Below, piece by piece: positions 37,209 to 46,051 of a DNA stretch of 64,000 nt. Each line of letters starts with the position of its first letter. Position 1 is the first letter of the stretch. The notes below the pieces were generated by a model that saw nothing but the letters and a program-made list of their open reading frames with translations, was not told the origin of the DNA and ran no database searches. Source of the stretch: Sphingomonas glacialis (lineage in GTDB: Bacteria; Pseudomonadota; Alphaproteobacteria; Sphingomonadales; Sphingomonadaceae). The stretch is taken from NCBI RefSeq assembly GCF_006439055.1, contig NZ_RCZC01000002.1, positions 340,106 to 404,105 of the forward strand, in the 5' to 3' direction. The translations under genes and the position numbers were made by a program.

Positions 37209-38005
37209 CACCAATACACTTTCGGTAACAGGATCAGCAGCGCCGCGACGGGGGCGACCGGCACCAGCCCGTCGAGCCGATCGAGCACGCCGCCATGCCC
37301 TGGCAACAGCGTGCCGCTGTCCTTGACGCCAGCCTGTCGCTTGAGCCAGCTTTCATAGAGATCGCCCGCTTGCGCAAGCACCGCAAGAAACGGCGTCGCC
37401 AGCGTCAGGCGGAGCGGAAGGCCATAGTGCAGGTGCATCGCTGCGGCAAATAGGCTCGCTGTCGCCACGCCGCCGGCAAGGCCCGCCCAGGTCTTGTTAG
37501 GGCTGATCGCGGGTGCAAGCTTGGGGCCGCCAATCAGGCGGCCAGCGGCATAGGCGCCGATGTCGCACGCCCAGACCAACGCCAGCGCCCAGAGCGTGAG
37601 CACCACGCCCTCGTGCTGATGCCGGATGAGCAGCAGCGCCATGATCGGCAGCCCGACATAGAGAATGCCGCGCGCGAGGCCGGGAAGTCGCGTGACGATC
37701 ACGACGAAGAACGCCGCGCCGACCAGCAGGCCCAGCGACAAGAACCCCGCCCCTGCCCCGACCACCGGCATCATGATCGCGAGCGGCACCGACAGCGCAT
37801 ATTGCGCGAGCCGCCTGGTCTGCGGCCGCACGCCGTGCAGATCGGACCATTCGGCCATCATGAACAGGCCGAGCACCACGCACAGCAGCCAGAACGGAAT
37901 ACCACCGAGCACGACTCCGGCCATCGCGACCGTTATCAGCACCACGCCGGACAAGATCCGAAGCGTAAGATTCGACGGACCGGCCGCCTTGGGCGCAGCC
38001 GTCAC
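37205..38005 (-). CDS. cdsA: Phosphatidate cytidylyltransferase
   Basis: This 266-residue membrane enzyme makes CDP-diacylglycerol, the precursor for the PssA enzyme encoded at 42621. About seven membrane segments are visible; the C-terminal signature SPNKTWAG...DLYESWLKRQAGVKDSG with LPGHGGVLDRLDG is that of CdsA. GTG start at 38005 forms a GTGA overlap with the uppS stop; the much longer frame to 38785 is a shadow of uppS. Confidence 0.92.
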   Translation of the reverse strand: MTAAPKAAGPSNLTLRILSGVVLITVAMAGVVLGGIPFWLLCVVLGLFMMAEWSDLHGVRPQTRRLAQYALSVPLAIMMPVVGAGAGFLSLGLLVGAAFFVVIVTRLPGLARGILYVGLPIMALLLIRHQHEGVVLTLWALALVWACDIGAYAAGRLIGGPKLAPAISPNKTWAGLAGGVATASLFAAAMHLHYGLPLRLTLATPFLAVLAQAGDLYESWLKRQAGVKDSGTLLPGHGGVLDRLDGLVPVAPVAALLILLPKVYWW

Positions 38006-38745
38006 AGGCCGCCGAACCGCCGCTGCCGCTGGCCGAAGGTCGCGATCGCATTGGCGAGCGTCTCGGCGTCGAATTCGGGCCAGAGCGTGTCGACGAAGAG
38101 CAATTCGGCATAAGCCGCCTGCCACAGCAGGAAATTCGACAGCCGGACTTCGCCCGAGCTGCGGATCAGCAGGTCGAGCGGCGGGAGGTCGCGCGTCTCG
38201 AGCTCGTCTTCGAACATCGCCGCGTCGATCGACGCGGGATCGAGCGTACCCGCGCGCGCGCGCTCGGCCATCCGCCGCGCGACATCGACGATCTCGGCCT
38301 GCGCGCCATAATTGAGCGCGATCACCAGCATCGGGCCCGTGTTGACCGCGGTGCGCGCGATCGCGCCGTCGATCAGCTCGACGAGATCGGACGTGAAGCG
38401 GCGATAGTCGCCGATGATGCGCAAGCGCACGTTGTCGCGCACCATCTCGTCGAGATCGCTTTTGATGAAGACGCGCAGCAGACCCATCAGGTCGCTGACC
38501 TCCTCCTCGGGACGCCGCCAATTCTCGCTCGAAAAGGCGTAGAGCGTCAGCGCCTCGATTCCCATCGCGCGCGCGGCGCGCGCGACGCGGCGCAAAGCCT
38601 CGACCCCGGCGCGATGCCCGGCTAGCCGCGGCAAATGCCGCTTCTTGGCCCAGCGGCCATTGCCGTCCATGATGATCGCGACGTGGCGCGGGAGCACCCC
38701 GGCCACGGTCGCAGGATCGGCAGCCCGGGCGGCGAACGGCCTCAC
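38002..38745 (-). CDS. uppS: Undecaprenyl (or polyprenyl) diphosphate synthase
   Basis: This 247-residue cis-prenyltransferase makes the lipid carrier for peptidoglycan and O-antigen. [16 protein letters not shown] carries the catalytic Asp27, and [16 protein letters not shown] and [18 protein letters not shown] follow as expected. GTG at 38745 overlaps the frr stop (GTGA) and gives a 20-residue N-terminal extension; a start closer to residue 20 (V/L codons) cannot be excluded. Confidence 0.9.
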   Translation of the reverse strand: MRPFAARAADPATVAGVLPRHVAIIMDGNGRWAKKRHLPRLAGHRAGVEALRRVARAARAMGIEALTLYAFSSENWRRPEEEVSDLMGLLRVFIKSDLDEMVRDNVRLRIIGDYRRFTSDLVELIDGAIARTAVNTGPMLVIALNYGAQAEIVDVARRMAERARAGTLDPASIDAAMFEDELETRDLPPLDLLIRSSGEVRLSNFLLWQAAYAELLFVDTLWPEFDAETLANAIATFGQRQRRFGGL

Positions 38746-39299
38746 TTGCCCAGGATTTCCTTTTCCTTGGCGGAGGCCGCGGCATCGATGTCGGCGATCG
38801 TCTTGTCGGTCAGCTTCTGGACTTCGGTCTCGAGCTTCTTGCGATCGTCCTCGCCGAACAGGCCCTTCTTCTCGTCGACCTTGAGCGAATCCATCCCGTC
38901 GCGACGCACGTTGCGCGCGGCGATGCGTGCGTCTTCGGCGTACTTGCCGGCGAGCTTGGCGAGTTCCTTGCGGCGCTCCTCGGTCAGATCCGGGATCGGC
39001 AGGCGCAGCGTGGTGCCGTCGACGATCGGGTTGAGGCCGAGCCCGGCCGAGCGAATCGCCTTGTCGCAGGGGCCGACGTTCATCTTGTCCCACACCTGGA
39101 CCGAGATCATCCGCGGCTCGGGGACCGAGACGGTCGCGACCTGGTTGAGCGGCATCTGCGCGCCATATACTTCGACCGTCACCGGATCGAGCAGCGAGGT
39201 CGAGGCGCGACCGGTGCGCAGGCCGCTGAGATCGCCCTTGAGCGATTCGACGCTGCCGGCCATGCGGCGTTCCAGATCAGCCTTGTCGTAAGCGGCCAT
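38742..39299 (-). CDS. frr: Ribosome recycling factor
   Basis: This 185-residue protein splits post-termination ribosomes with [23 protein letters not shown] and [17 protein letters not shown] are family signatures. It follows pyrH by three bases, and its stop overlaps the uppS start. Confidence 0.95.
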   Translation of the reverse strand: MAAYDKADLERRMAGSVESLKGDLSGLRTGRASTSLLDPVTVEVYGAQMPLNQVATVSVPEPRMISVQVWDKMNVGPCDKAIRSAGLGLNPIVDGTTLRLPIPDLTEERRKELAKLAGKYAEDARIAARNVRRDGMDSLKVDEKKGLFGEDDRKKLETEVQKLTDKTIADIDAAASAKEKEILGK

Positions 39300-39302
39300 G
39301 GA

Positions 39303-40028
39303 TCAGTCTCCCTTGATATGCTGGACGATCGTCGAGACGCCTTCACCGCGCAGCACCGCGGCGAGATTGCCGGACTGACGGATGTTGAAGACGACGATCG
39401 GGATATTGTTGTCACGGCACAGGGCGATCGCACTCGCGTCCATGACCTTGAGGTCCTGCGCGAGCACGGTGCCGTAGCTGACGGTGTCGTAGCGCTTGGC
39501 GGTGGGCACGAGCTTCGGGTCAGCGTCATAGACGCCGTCGACCGAAGTGCCCTTGAACAAGGCGTCGCACTTCATTTCCGCAGCGCGCAGGGCGGCGCCG
39601 CTGTCGGTGGTGAAGAACGGGCTGCCGACGCCGGCCGCGAAGATCACGATCCGCCCCTTTTCGAGGTGACGCTCGGCGCGGCGGCGGATGAAGGGTTCGC
39701 ACACCGACGACATCGGGATGGCGGACTGGACGCGGGTCTCGACGCCGATCTGCTCGAGCGCGTTCTGCACCGCGAGCGCGTTCATCACCGTCGCGAGCAT
39801 GCCCATGTAGTCGCCGGTCGCGCGGTCCATGCCGCGTGCAGCACCGGAGATGCCGCGGAAGATGTTGCCGCCGCCGACGACGACGCAGAGCTCATAGCCC
39901 TGATGCTTCACGTCGGCGATTTCCGCCGCGACGCGCGCGATGACATCGGGGTCGATCGACAGGCCGCCCGAGCCCATCAGGACTTCGCCCGATAATTTCA
40001 ACAAGATGCGTTTGTGGGCGATCGTCAC
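39303..40028 (-). CDS. pyrH: Uridylate kinase
   Basis: This 241-residue hexameric UMP kinase of the amino-acid kinase family has [13 protein letters not shown] at the N-terminus, [10 protein letters not shown] and the [11 protein letters not shown] segment near the C-terminus. It supplies UDP for RNA and envelope precursors. GTG start at 40028. It lies between the tsf repeat region and frr in the usual order. Confidence 0.95.
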   Translation of the reverse strand: MTIAHKRILLKLSGEVLMGSGGLSIDPDVIARVAAEIADVKHQGYELCVVVGGGNIFRGISGAARGMDRATGDYMGMLATVMNALAVQNALEQIGVETRVQSAIPMSSVCEPFIRRRAERHLEKGRIVIFAAGVGSPFFTTDSGAALRAAEMKCDALFKGTSVDGVYDADPKLVPTAKRYDTVSYGTVLAQDLKVMDASAIALCRDNNIPIVVFNIRQSGNLAAVLRGEGVSTIVQHIKGD

Positions 40029-40167
40029 GGGAATCCAGACTGCAATGGGCTTGATCCGCCGGTGGGCGGTGCGGCGCGGACCTTATCGGCGACGCCGGGC
40101 GATTGGAAGCGCGGAAACCGTGCAGAGTGCTCGGGTCGGCGCGGATGTGGATGTGCCCCCGCTTCCG

Positions 40168-40247
40168 TCACCCTCGCGAAAGCGAGGGTCCCGCTTCTTC
40201 TTCTCGGCCCGGGCCAGGCAGCGGGATCCCCGCTTTCGCGGGGATGA
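40168..40247. repeat. REP-like pair of inverted palindromes (BIME-like)
   Basis: Two hairpins with GAAA/TTTC loops, CCCTCGC-GAAA-GCGAGGG at 40171-40188 and ATCCCCGC-TTTC-GCGGGGAT at 40226-40245, lie in opposite orientation; the whole unit forms a larger imperfect inverted repeat. This is typical of repeated extragenic palindromes in sphingomonads. It fills most of the 302-base gap between tsf and pyrH, which holds no gene; it may tune or end the rpsB-tsf transcript. Confidence 0.75.
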
Positions 40248-40330
40248 CAGGTTTCCGACACGACAAGGGCCGCACCATCCGGCGCGGCCCCTGCCCTTTA
40301 TCGCCTCGCCCTGAGGCGAAGCCGAATCGC

Positions 40331-41269
40331 TTAAGCGGCCGGCTGCTGCGGGACGCCCGAAGCGGCAGCGACTTCGGCTGCGAAGTCGCTCGACTCCTTC
40401 TCGATGCCTTCGCCGAGCTGGAAACGGACATAGTCCTTGAGCTCGATCGGCTTGCCGGCTGCCTTGGCAGCGTTGGCGACGACGTCCGAGATCTTGGTCT
40501 TGCCGTCCATCACCAGCAGCTGGCTGACGAGCGCGTTTTCCTTGCAGTACTTCGCGATCGCACCGTCGACCATCTTGGCAACGATCTCGGCGGGCTTGCC
40601 GCTTTCCGACGCCTTCTCGGTCGCGATCGCGCGCTCGCGGGCGACGATCTCGGGGTCGAGGCCGTCCTCGTTGAGCGCGAGCGGGAAGGCCGCTGCGATG
40701 TGCATCGCGATCTGCTTGCCGAGCGGAAGGAGCACGTCCTCACCGGCTTCGCTCTCGAGCGCGACAAGCACGCCGATCTTGCCGAGGCCGGGGGCCGCTG
40801 CGTTGTGGATGTACGGAACAACCGCGCCAGCGGTCACCTCGAGGCGCTTGGCGCGACGCAGGTTCTGGTTCTCGCCGATCGTCGCGATGTTGCTGGTCAG
40901 CGTCTCTTCGACGGTCTTCTCGCCGATCGAGGCCTTCTTGATCATCTCGATATCGTCGCCGAGCGCGAGGGCTACCGCGGTGACGTCACGGACGAAGGTC
41001 TGGAACTGGTCGTTCTTCGCGACGAAATCGGTCTCGGAATTGACTTCGACCGCAGCACCGGTGGTGCCGTTGACTTCGACGCCGATCAGGCCCTCTGCCG
41101 CGGTGCGGCTCGACTTCTTGGCAGCGGCAGCGAGGCCCTTGGCGCGCAGCCAATCCATCGCAGCCGTCATGTCGCCAGCCGCTTCGGTCAGCGCCTTCTT
41201 GCAGTCCATCATGCCCGCGCCGCTCTTTTCGCGCAGGTCCTTAACCGCTGCTGCAGTGATCTCGGCCAT
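40331..41269 (-). CDS. tsf: Translation elongation factor Ts
   Basis: This 312-residue nucleotide-exchange factor for EF-Tu starts [27 protein letters not shown]-like (first signature TDF-type [13 protein letters not shown]) and has [11 protein letters not shown], the second signature. It follows rpsB after 85 bases in the standard rpsB-tsf operon. Confidence 0.95.
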   Translation of the reverse strand: MAEITAAAVKDLREKSGAGMMDCKKALTEAAGDMTAAMDWLRAKGLAAAAKKSSRTAAEGLIGVEVNGTTGAAVEVNSETDFVAKNDQFQTFVRDVTAVALALGDDIEMIKKASIGEKTVEETLTSNIATIGENQNLRRAKRLEVTAGAVVPYIHNAAAPGLGKIGVLVALESEAGEDVLLPLGKQIAMHIAAAFPLALNEDGLDPEIVARERAIATEKASESGKPAEIVAKMVDGAIAKYCKENALVSQLLVMDGKTKISDVVANAAKAAGKPIELKDYVRFQLGEGIEKESSDFAAEVAAASGVPQQPAA

Positions 41270-41354
41270 GTGAAAATCCTCATTGTCTGTAGATACGAAT
41301 ATAGGCGGAGCGGGGCCGAAGCCCTACCCCGCCCATAGGTCAGTTCGGTGACGC

Positions 41355-42200
41355 TTACGCGTCGATCTGGCGCTCGGCCTCGGCGACCATTTCGGCCTGC
41401 AGGGCAGCGTCCGATGCCGGCGTGATATCGGCGGCCGGAGCCTCCGGTGCCACGGTCAGCGCTTCCTCGGCGGGCGGCGCTTCCATCGAACCGATGTCCT
41501 GACGGCGCGACATCTGCTCGTTGCCACCGCGCGTCGCGGCGATCGCGATCGCTTCGCAATACAGGCGGATCGCACGGCTGGCGTCATCGTTCGCCGGAAC
41601 CGGGAAGGCGATGCCGTCGGGCGAGACGTTCGAATCGAGGATCGCGACGACGGGGATGCCGAGCGTGTTGGCTTCCTTGATCGCCAGCTCTTCCTTGTTC
41701 GCGTCGATCACGAACATCACGTCGGGAATGCCGCCCATGTCGCGGATGCCGCCGAGGCTGAGCTCGAGCTTGTCGCGCTCGCGCGTCAGCTGAAGGACTT
41801 CCTTCTTGGTGAGACCGACGGTGTCGCCCGAGAGCTGCTCTTCGAGCGTCTTGAGGCGCTTGATCGAACCCGAGATGGTCTTCCAGTTGGTGAGCATGCC
41901 GCCCAGCCAGCGATGGTTGACGAAATGCTGGCCCGAACGGCGAGCTGCGTCAGCGACGGGCTCCTGCGCCTGACGCTTGGTGCCGACGAACAGGACCTTG
42001 CCGCCAGCGGCGGTCGATGCCGAGACGAACTCGAGCGCGCGCGCGAAGAGCGGAACGGTCTGCGAGAGATCGAGGATGTGGACGCCGTTGCGGTCGCCAA
42101 AGATGTAAGGCTTCATCTTCGGGTTCCAGCGATGCGTCTGGTGGCCGAAGTGCGCGCCCGTTTCGAGCAATTGCTGCATGGAGACGACTGGTGCCGCCAT
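41355..42200 (-). CDS. rpsB: 30S ribosomal protein S2
   Basis: This 281-residue protein starts [20 protein letters not shown] and has [29 protein letters not shown] and [12 protein letters not shown] as in S2. It carries an acidic Ala/Pro/Glu-rich tail of about 45 residues after the normal end, common in this group of bacteria. The ATG at 42200 has AAAGGAA about nine bases upstream; the longer frame to 42515 is not supported. Confidence 0.95.
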   Translation of the reverse strand: MAAPVVSMQQLLETGAHFGHQTHRWNPKMKPYIFGDRNGVHILDLSQTVPLFARALEFVSASTAAGGKVLFVGTKRQAQEPVADAARRSGQHFVNHRWLGGMLTNWKTISGSIKRLKTLEEQLSGDTVGLTKKEVLQLTRERDKLELSLGGIRDMGGIPDVMFVIDANKEELAIKEANTLGIPVVAILDSNVSPDGIAFPVPANDDASRAIRLYCEAIAIAATRGGNEQMSRRQDIGSMEAPPAEEALTVAPEAPAADITPASDAALQAEMVAEAERQIDA

Positions 42201-42312
42201 AAGATAGTTCCTTTCCGGTTGTGCCTCTGGGAAGCGAGTAATCCGTTGATCCTGGGTGAAACCCCGGACGGGCACCGGCAATATGTGCTTCCCATGCGGT
42301 GTGAAGGCGGCC

Positions 42313-42341
42313 CCGTTAGCCGAGCTTGCCCCAACAATCAA
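42313..42341 (-). promoter_or_regulatory. rpsB: Candidate rpsB promoter
   Basis: On the minus strand, TTGATT (42336-42341) and TAACGG (42313-42318) are separated by exactly 17 bases. This would give a leader of about 100 bases before rpsB, long enough for S2 autoregulation. It lies back to back with the divergent SOS-type promoter at 42355. Confidence 0.45.
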
Positions 42342-42354
42342 GCCGGAACAGCGC

Positions 42355-42383
42355 TTGACACAAGGAACGTAAACGGAACATAC
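42355..42383 (+). promoter_or_regulatory. Candidate promoter overlapping the LexA box
   Basis: TTGACA at 42355-42360 is a perfect -35 hexamer, followed after 17 bases by ACATAC (a weak -10). The GAAC-N7-GAAC box lies within the spacer, so a bound repressor would block RNA polymerase. The promoter points at the small membrane-protein gene at 42470. Confidence 0.5.
42365..42379. promoter_or_regulatory. Candidate LexA (SOS) box
   Basis: GAACGTAAACGGAAC is GAAC-N7-GAAC, the complement of the alphaproteobacterial LexA box GTTC-N7-GTTC. The same pattern occurs upstream of recA in this window (56600-56614). Further GTTC/GAAC tetramers continue at 42387 and 42398 with the same 11-base period. Confidence 0.65.
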
Positions 42384-42469
42384 CATGTTCGAGAGCGGAA
42401 CGGGGAACCTGAACGCCTTAAGGATGTTGCGACTTTGTGACGCTGCACCGTGATAGACGGAGATGAACG

Positions 42470-42697
42470 ATGGCTGTTGTCGGTTTCCTGGTTTTCGCAA
42501 GCGCGTTCGCGGCAAGCGTCGCTGTGTTCTGGTTTACGCTTGCCCCGGCGCTGCCGCGGATTGTCGCGTTGCTCCGCGATGGTGTCGACCCGATGGCGGC
42601 GCGCACGCCGGCATGGATCGTCAGTGAGCCCCGTCTTCGGGCGCGGGTGCGGACGGTGTCTGCGGTAGCCCGCCCGAAGCTGCGCGCTGCCGCTTGA
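42470..42697 (+). CDS. Small membrane protein, probably SOS-regulated
   Basis: This 75-residue protein has one strong N-terminal membrane segment ([23 protein letters not shown] region, about 3-27) and a basic, arginine-rich cytoplasmic tail ending in RPKLRAAA. I recognise no characterised family. GGAG lies seven bases before the ATG. The promoter region carries a LexA-type box, so DNA damage probably induces it. Small single-pass membrane proteins under LexA control, such as Caulobacter SidA, inhibit cell division; a similar role here is speculation. Its last 77 bases overlap the convergent pssA gene. Confidence 0.65.
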   Translation: MAVVGFLVFASAFAASVAVFWFTLAPALPRIVALLRDGVDPMAARTPAWIVSEPRLRARVRTVSAVARPKLRAAA

Positions 42698-43436
42698 TCC
42701 GCGCATAGGCGGCGATGCTGAACGGCACCGTCGCCAGATACGCGGCGCACAGGAAGGTCAGCGTGTGCCATGGCGCGGAGATCAGCGCCGCGCCAAGCAA
42801 CACGACGACCGCGATCGCCTCGAAGCGGATATTGGTGCGCAGCTTGAGCGACGACCAACTGAAGGTCGCAACGCTCGACACCATCAGGATCGCCATCAAG
42901 GCGACCCACGGCCCGACGATCAGCGGCGAGCGCCACAGCTCGAGCCCGGTCCAGAACCAGAGATAGAGCGGCAACATCGCGAGCCCTGCACCGACCGGTG
43001 CTGGAGCACCGGTCAAATACCCAGCCGATTTGTGGGGTTGCTCGGCGACATCTATCCCGGCGTTGAAGCGCGCCAACCGTAACGCGCAGAAGACCGCGAA
43101 CACCAGGGCGACGAGCCAGCCGAAGCGCGGCACTTCCTTGAGCGACCAGAGATAGAGGATCAGCGCCGGCGAGACGCCGAACGAGATCGCATCCGACAGC
43201 GAATCGAGCTCGGCGCCAAAGCGGCTCTCGCCGCGCACCATGCGCGCGATCCGGCCATCGATGCCGTCGAGCACGCTGGCGATCATCACCATCAGAACTG
43301 CGGTTTCCCACTGTTCGGCGATCGCGAATCGAATTCCGGTAAGCCCGGAGCACAAGGCCAGTGCGGTGACGGCGTTGGGCGCCACGGCACGCAGCGGCAG
43401 GCCGCGCGCGGCAGTCCTACGCAGGGGCGTGGTCAT
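42621..43436 (-). CDS. pssA: CDP-diacylglycerol-serine O-phosphatidyltransferase
   Basis: This 271-residue membrane enzyme joins serine to CDP-diacylglycerol. Residues 60-82 hold the complete CDP-alcohol phosphotransferase motif DGxxARx8GxxxDxxxD (Asp60, Gly61, Ala64, Arg65, Gly74, Asp78, Asp82). About eight membrane segments are predicted by eye. It lies downstream of psd, so phosphatidylserine is made and decarboxylated by neighbouring genes. Its 3' end overlaps the small gene on the other strand. Confidence 0.93.
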   Translation of the reverse strand: MTTPLRRTAARGLPLRAVAPNAVTALALCSGLTGIRFAIAEQWETAVLMVMIASVLDGIDGRIARMVRGESRFGAELDSLSDAISFGVSPALILYLWSLKEVPRFGWLVALVFAVFCALRLARFNAGIDVAEQPHKSAGYLTGAPAPVGAGLAMLPLYLWFWTGLELWRSPLIVGPWVALMAILMVSSVATFSWSSLKLRTNIRFEAIAVVVLLGAALISAPWHTLTFLCAAYLATVPFSIAAYARIKRQRAASGGLPQTPSAPAPEDGAH

Positions 43437-43629
43437 GCGATTGCGCTCGGCAGAATGCTCTGAACCGACCAGGGATCGGCGGCGGATCCGCTCGCCCGTT
43501 TGGGCTGGGTTTGTCGAAGCGGCGCACCGAGCTTGGGCGCACTTCTGCCCGCGCGGCGCAGCGCTTCGAGAGCTTCAGCGCGAACAGTGCAGAGGATATG
43601 CGAGCCGAACGACGAGGACGATCGCAGCC

Positions 43630-44358
43630 TCACTGCGCGATCCCGCTCGCAACAGTGCCGCCGACGCGCCCGAGAATCGTCTCGCCCGCAACGCTGCGCT
43701 GGCCGAGCACGACCTGGCAGGCGCAATCGTCGGGCAGGAAGACGTCGAGCCGGCTGCCAAAACGAATCAGCCCGATCCGCTGGCCCGCGGCGATCATGTC
43801 GCCCGGCTTGACGAACGGCACGATCCGCCGCGCTAGCAGACCGGCGATCTGCGTGAAACCGATCCGCCGGCCATCGCGTCCTTCGACCACGATATGCTGG
43901 CGCTCATTGTCCTCGCTCGCTTTGTCGAGCTCGGCATTCACGAACTTGCCCGAGATATAGACGACCTGCTTGACCGTGCCCGCGATCGGCGTGCGGTTGA
44001 TGTGGACGTCGAACACCGACATGAACACCGATACGCGGATCAGCGGCGCATCGCCCAGGCCATTGGGGCCAGCGAGCTCGCGCGGAACGGGGACGCGCTG
44101 GATCATCGAGACGAGGCCGTCTGCGGGAGAGATGATCAGTCCCTCGCCGACCGGCGTCACGCGCACCGGATCGCGGAAGAACAAGGCGACCCACAGCGTC
44201 ACGCCGATCAGCGGCCAGGTGAGGATCGGCACGAACACCCACGCCAGCAGAACGATCGCCGCGGCGATCGCGACATATTTGCGGCCCTCGGGATGCAGAT
44301 CGGGTACGCGCCATTTAACGGCTTCGGCGGGTACGGCGGGCTTGTCGGCTGGTATCAT
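43630..44358 (-). CDS. psd: Phosphatidylserine decarboxylase proenzyme
   Basis: This 242-residue enzyme converts phosphatidylserine to phosphatidylethanolamine. The self-cleavage site is Gly201-Ser202 in RFGSRLDVF, which creates the pyruvoyl group; [14 protein letters not shown] is the family signature. Two membrane segments lie at 28-46 and 48-62. It is the short, membrane-anchored class. ATG at 44358 is chosen because the conserved N-terminus follows; the longer frame to 44406 is not conserved-looking. pssA follows after 193 bases with no gene between. Confidence 0.92.
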   Translation of the reverse strand: MIPADKPAVPAEAVKWRVPDLHPEGRKYVAIAAAIVLLAWVFVPILTWPLIGVTLWVALFFRDPVRVTPVGEGLIISPADGLVSMIQRVPVPRELAGPNGLGDAPLIRVSVFMSVFDVHINRTPIAGTVKQVVYISGKFVNAELDKASEDNERQHIVVEGRDGRRIGFTQIAGLLARRIVPFVKPGDMIAAGQRIGLIRFGSRLDVFLPDDCACQVVLGQRSVAGETILGRVGGTVASGIAQ

Positions 44359-44532
44359 GCGGCAATCTCTACCCCAGCCCTCACGCTGCGACAATCGACA
44401 ACCCACCCGACAACCCGCCCGACAACCCGGGGCGTCGCGCCGCCGCTAGGGTGCCGCAGCGGCCAACCGGGTTGATCACCGCGCGCCTTGCTCCTAGACG
44501 CTCCCCAAACCTCCCTTCAAGAAAGAGCGGAA

Positions 44533-45756
44533 ATGGCCAAGATCAAGGTAAAAACGCCCGTCGTGGAAATCGATGGCGACGAGATGACGCGGATCATCTG
44601 GCAGTGGATTCGCGAGCGCCTGATCCTCCCCTATCTCGACATCGATCTCGAATATTACGACCTCGGCATGATGAGCCGCGACGGCACCGACGACAAGATC
44701 ACCGTCGACAGCGCCAAGGCGATCCAGAAGTACGGCGTCGGCGTGAAGTGCGCGACGATCACCCCCGACGAGCAGCGCGTCGAGGAATTCGGCCTCAAGA
44801 AGATGTGGAAGTCGCCCAACGGCACGATCCGCAACATCCTCGGCGGCACGATCTTCCGCGAGCCGATCGTGATCAAGAACGTCCCCCGCCTGATCCCGGG
44901 CTGGACGCACCCGATCGTCGTCGGCCGCCATGCGTTCGGCGATCAGTACAAGGCGACCGATTTCCTCGTCCCGGGCCCCGGCAAGCTGCGCCTCGTGTTC
45001 GATGGCGAGGATGGCACCGTCATCGACCAGGAAGTGTTCCAGTTCCCGACCTCGGGCGTCGCGCTGGCGATGTACAACCTCGACGATTCGATCCGCGATT
45101 TCGCGCGCGCCTCGATGCACTATGGCCTCAACCTCAAGTGGCCGGTGTACCTGTCGACCAAGAACACGATCCTCAAGGCCTATGACGGCCGCTTCAAGGA
45201 CCTGTTCGCCGAAGTGTTCGAGAGCGAGTTCAAGGACAAGTTCAAGGAAGCCGGCATCGTCTACGAGCATCGCCTGATCGACGACATGGTCGCATCGGCG
45301 CTCAAGTGGCACGGCGAATTCGTCTGGGCGTGCAAGAACTATGACGGCGACGTGCAGTCGGACCAGGTCGCTCAAGGGTTCGGCTCGCTCGGCCTGATGA
45401 CCTCGGTGCTGCTGACCCCGGACGGCAAGACGGTCGAGGCGGAAGCCGCGCACGGCACCGTGACGCGCCACTTCCGCCAGCACGAGCAGGGCAAGGCGAC
45501 CTCGACCAACCCGATCGCGTCGATCTTCGCCTGGACCGGCGGCCTCAAGTATCGCGGCAAGTTCGACGGTACGCCTGAGGTGACCAAGTTCGCCGAGACG
45601 CTCGAGCGCGTCTGCATCAAGACGGTCGAGGACGGTCACATGACCAAGGATCTCGCGCTGCTGATCGGCCCGGAACAGCCGTGGATGACGACCGAGCAGT
45701 TCTTCGAGCAGGTCCGCGTCAATCTCGAAGCCAAGATGGGCGAGATCACGGGCTGA
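44533..45756 (+). CDS. icd: NADP-dependent isocitrate dehydrogenase
   Basis: This 407-residue TCA-cycle enzyme is of the dimeric, eukaryote-like type II class: it starts [21 protein letters not shown], with [17 protein letters not shown] for isocitrate binding, [28 protein letters not shown] and [13 protein letters not shown] for metal and NADP. The ATG at 44533, preceded by a purine-rich AAAGAGCGG, gives the usual length. A repeat hairpin follows the stop. Confidence 0.95.
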   Translation: MAKIKVKTPVVEIDGDEMTRIIWQWIRERLILPYLDIDLEYYDLGMMSRDGTDDKITVDSAKAIQKYGVGVKCATITPDEQRVEEFGLKKMWKSPNGTIRNILGGTIFREPIVIKNVPRLIPGWTHPIVVGRHAFGDQYKATDFLVPGPGKLRLVFDGEDGTVIDQEVFQFPTSGVALAMYNLDDSIRDFARASMHYGLNLKWPVYLSTKNTILKAYDGRFKDLFAEVFESEFKDKFKEAGIVYEHRLIDDMVASALKWHGEFVWACKNYDGDVQSDQVAQGFGSLGLMTSVLLTPDGKTVEAEAAHGTVTRHFRQHEQGKATSTNPIASIFAWTGGLKYRGKFDGTPEVTKFAETLERVCIKTVEDGHMTKDLALLIGPEQPWMTTEQFFEQVRVNLEAKMGEITG

Positions 45757-45769
45757 TCCTGCCCTTCCT

Positions 45770-45831
45770 GCCAAAGCGGGCATCCAGGGTTGCGAGCGGA
45801 GCGCTTACAACCCTGGGCGCCTGCCTTTGCG
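45770..45831. repeat. Long imperfect hairpin, REP-like or terminator
   Basis: CCAGGGTTG (45784-45792) and CAACCCTGG (45808-45816) form a perfect 9-bp core, extended outward by GCCAAAGCGGGCAT against GCGCCTGCCTTTGC. It follows icd and lies in a 295-base gap to the antiporter gene in which no coding region is visible. It probably ends the icd transcript. Confidence 0.6.
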
Positions 45832-46051
45832 AGAATTCCCTTTTTCGGCGCTGCAATCAGCGGAGAGCTTTTCGGCCGTCAACAATGCCACTGACCCAAG
45901 CGGTTGGGCCGCATCTCCGCTTCAAGCATACGCAATCAAGCGTCGCCGCCGAATAGTCTTGCGACCGCGCGGAGCACGATGTTGCCGACAAATAGCATAT
46001 CGATGTCAGGCTTAAGCTGACAAATCCCGCTCAAGCTGGTCTAATGCCGGC

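Noticed and set aside
40029-40330. Repeated GCGGGG/CGCGAAAGCG units considered as a CRISPR array or tRNA
   Set aside because: There are only two inverted hairpins with no regular spacers, and no cloverleaf can be drawn.
42385-42453. 22-codon frame (starting MFESGTGN) upstream of the small SOS-type gene, considered as a leader peptide
   Set aside because: It begins at or before the expected transcription start and has no ribosome site.
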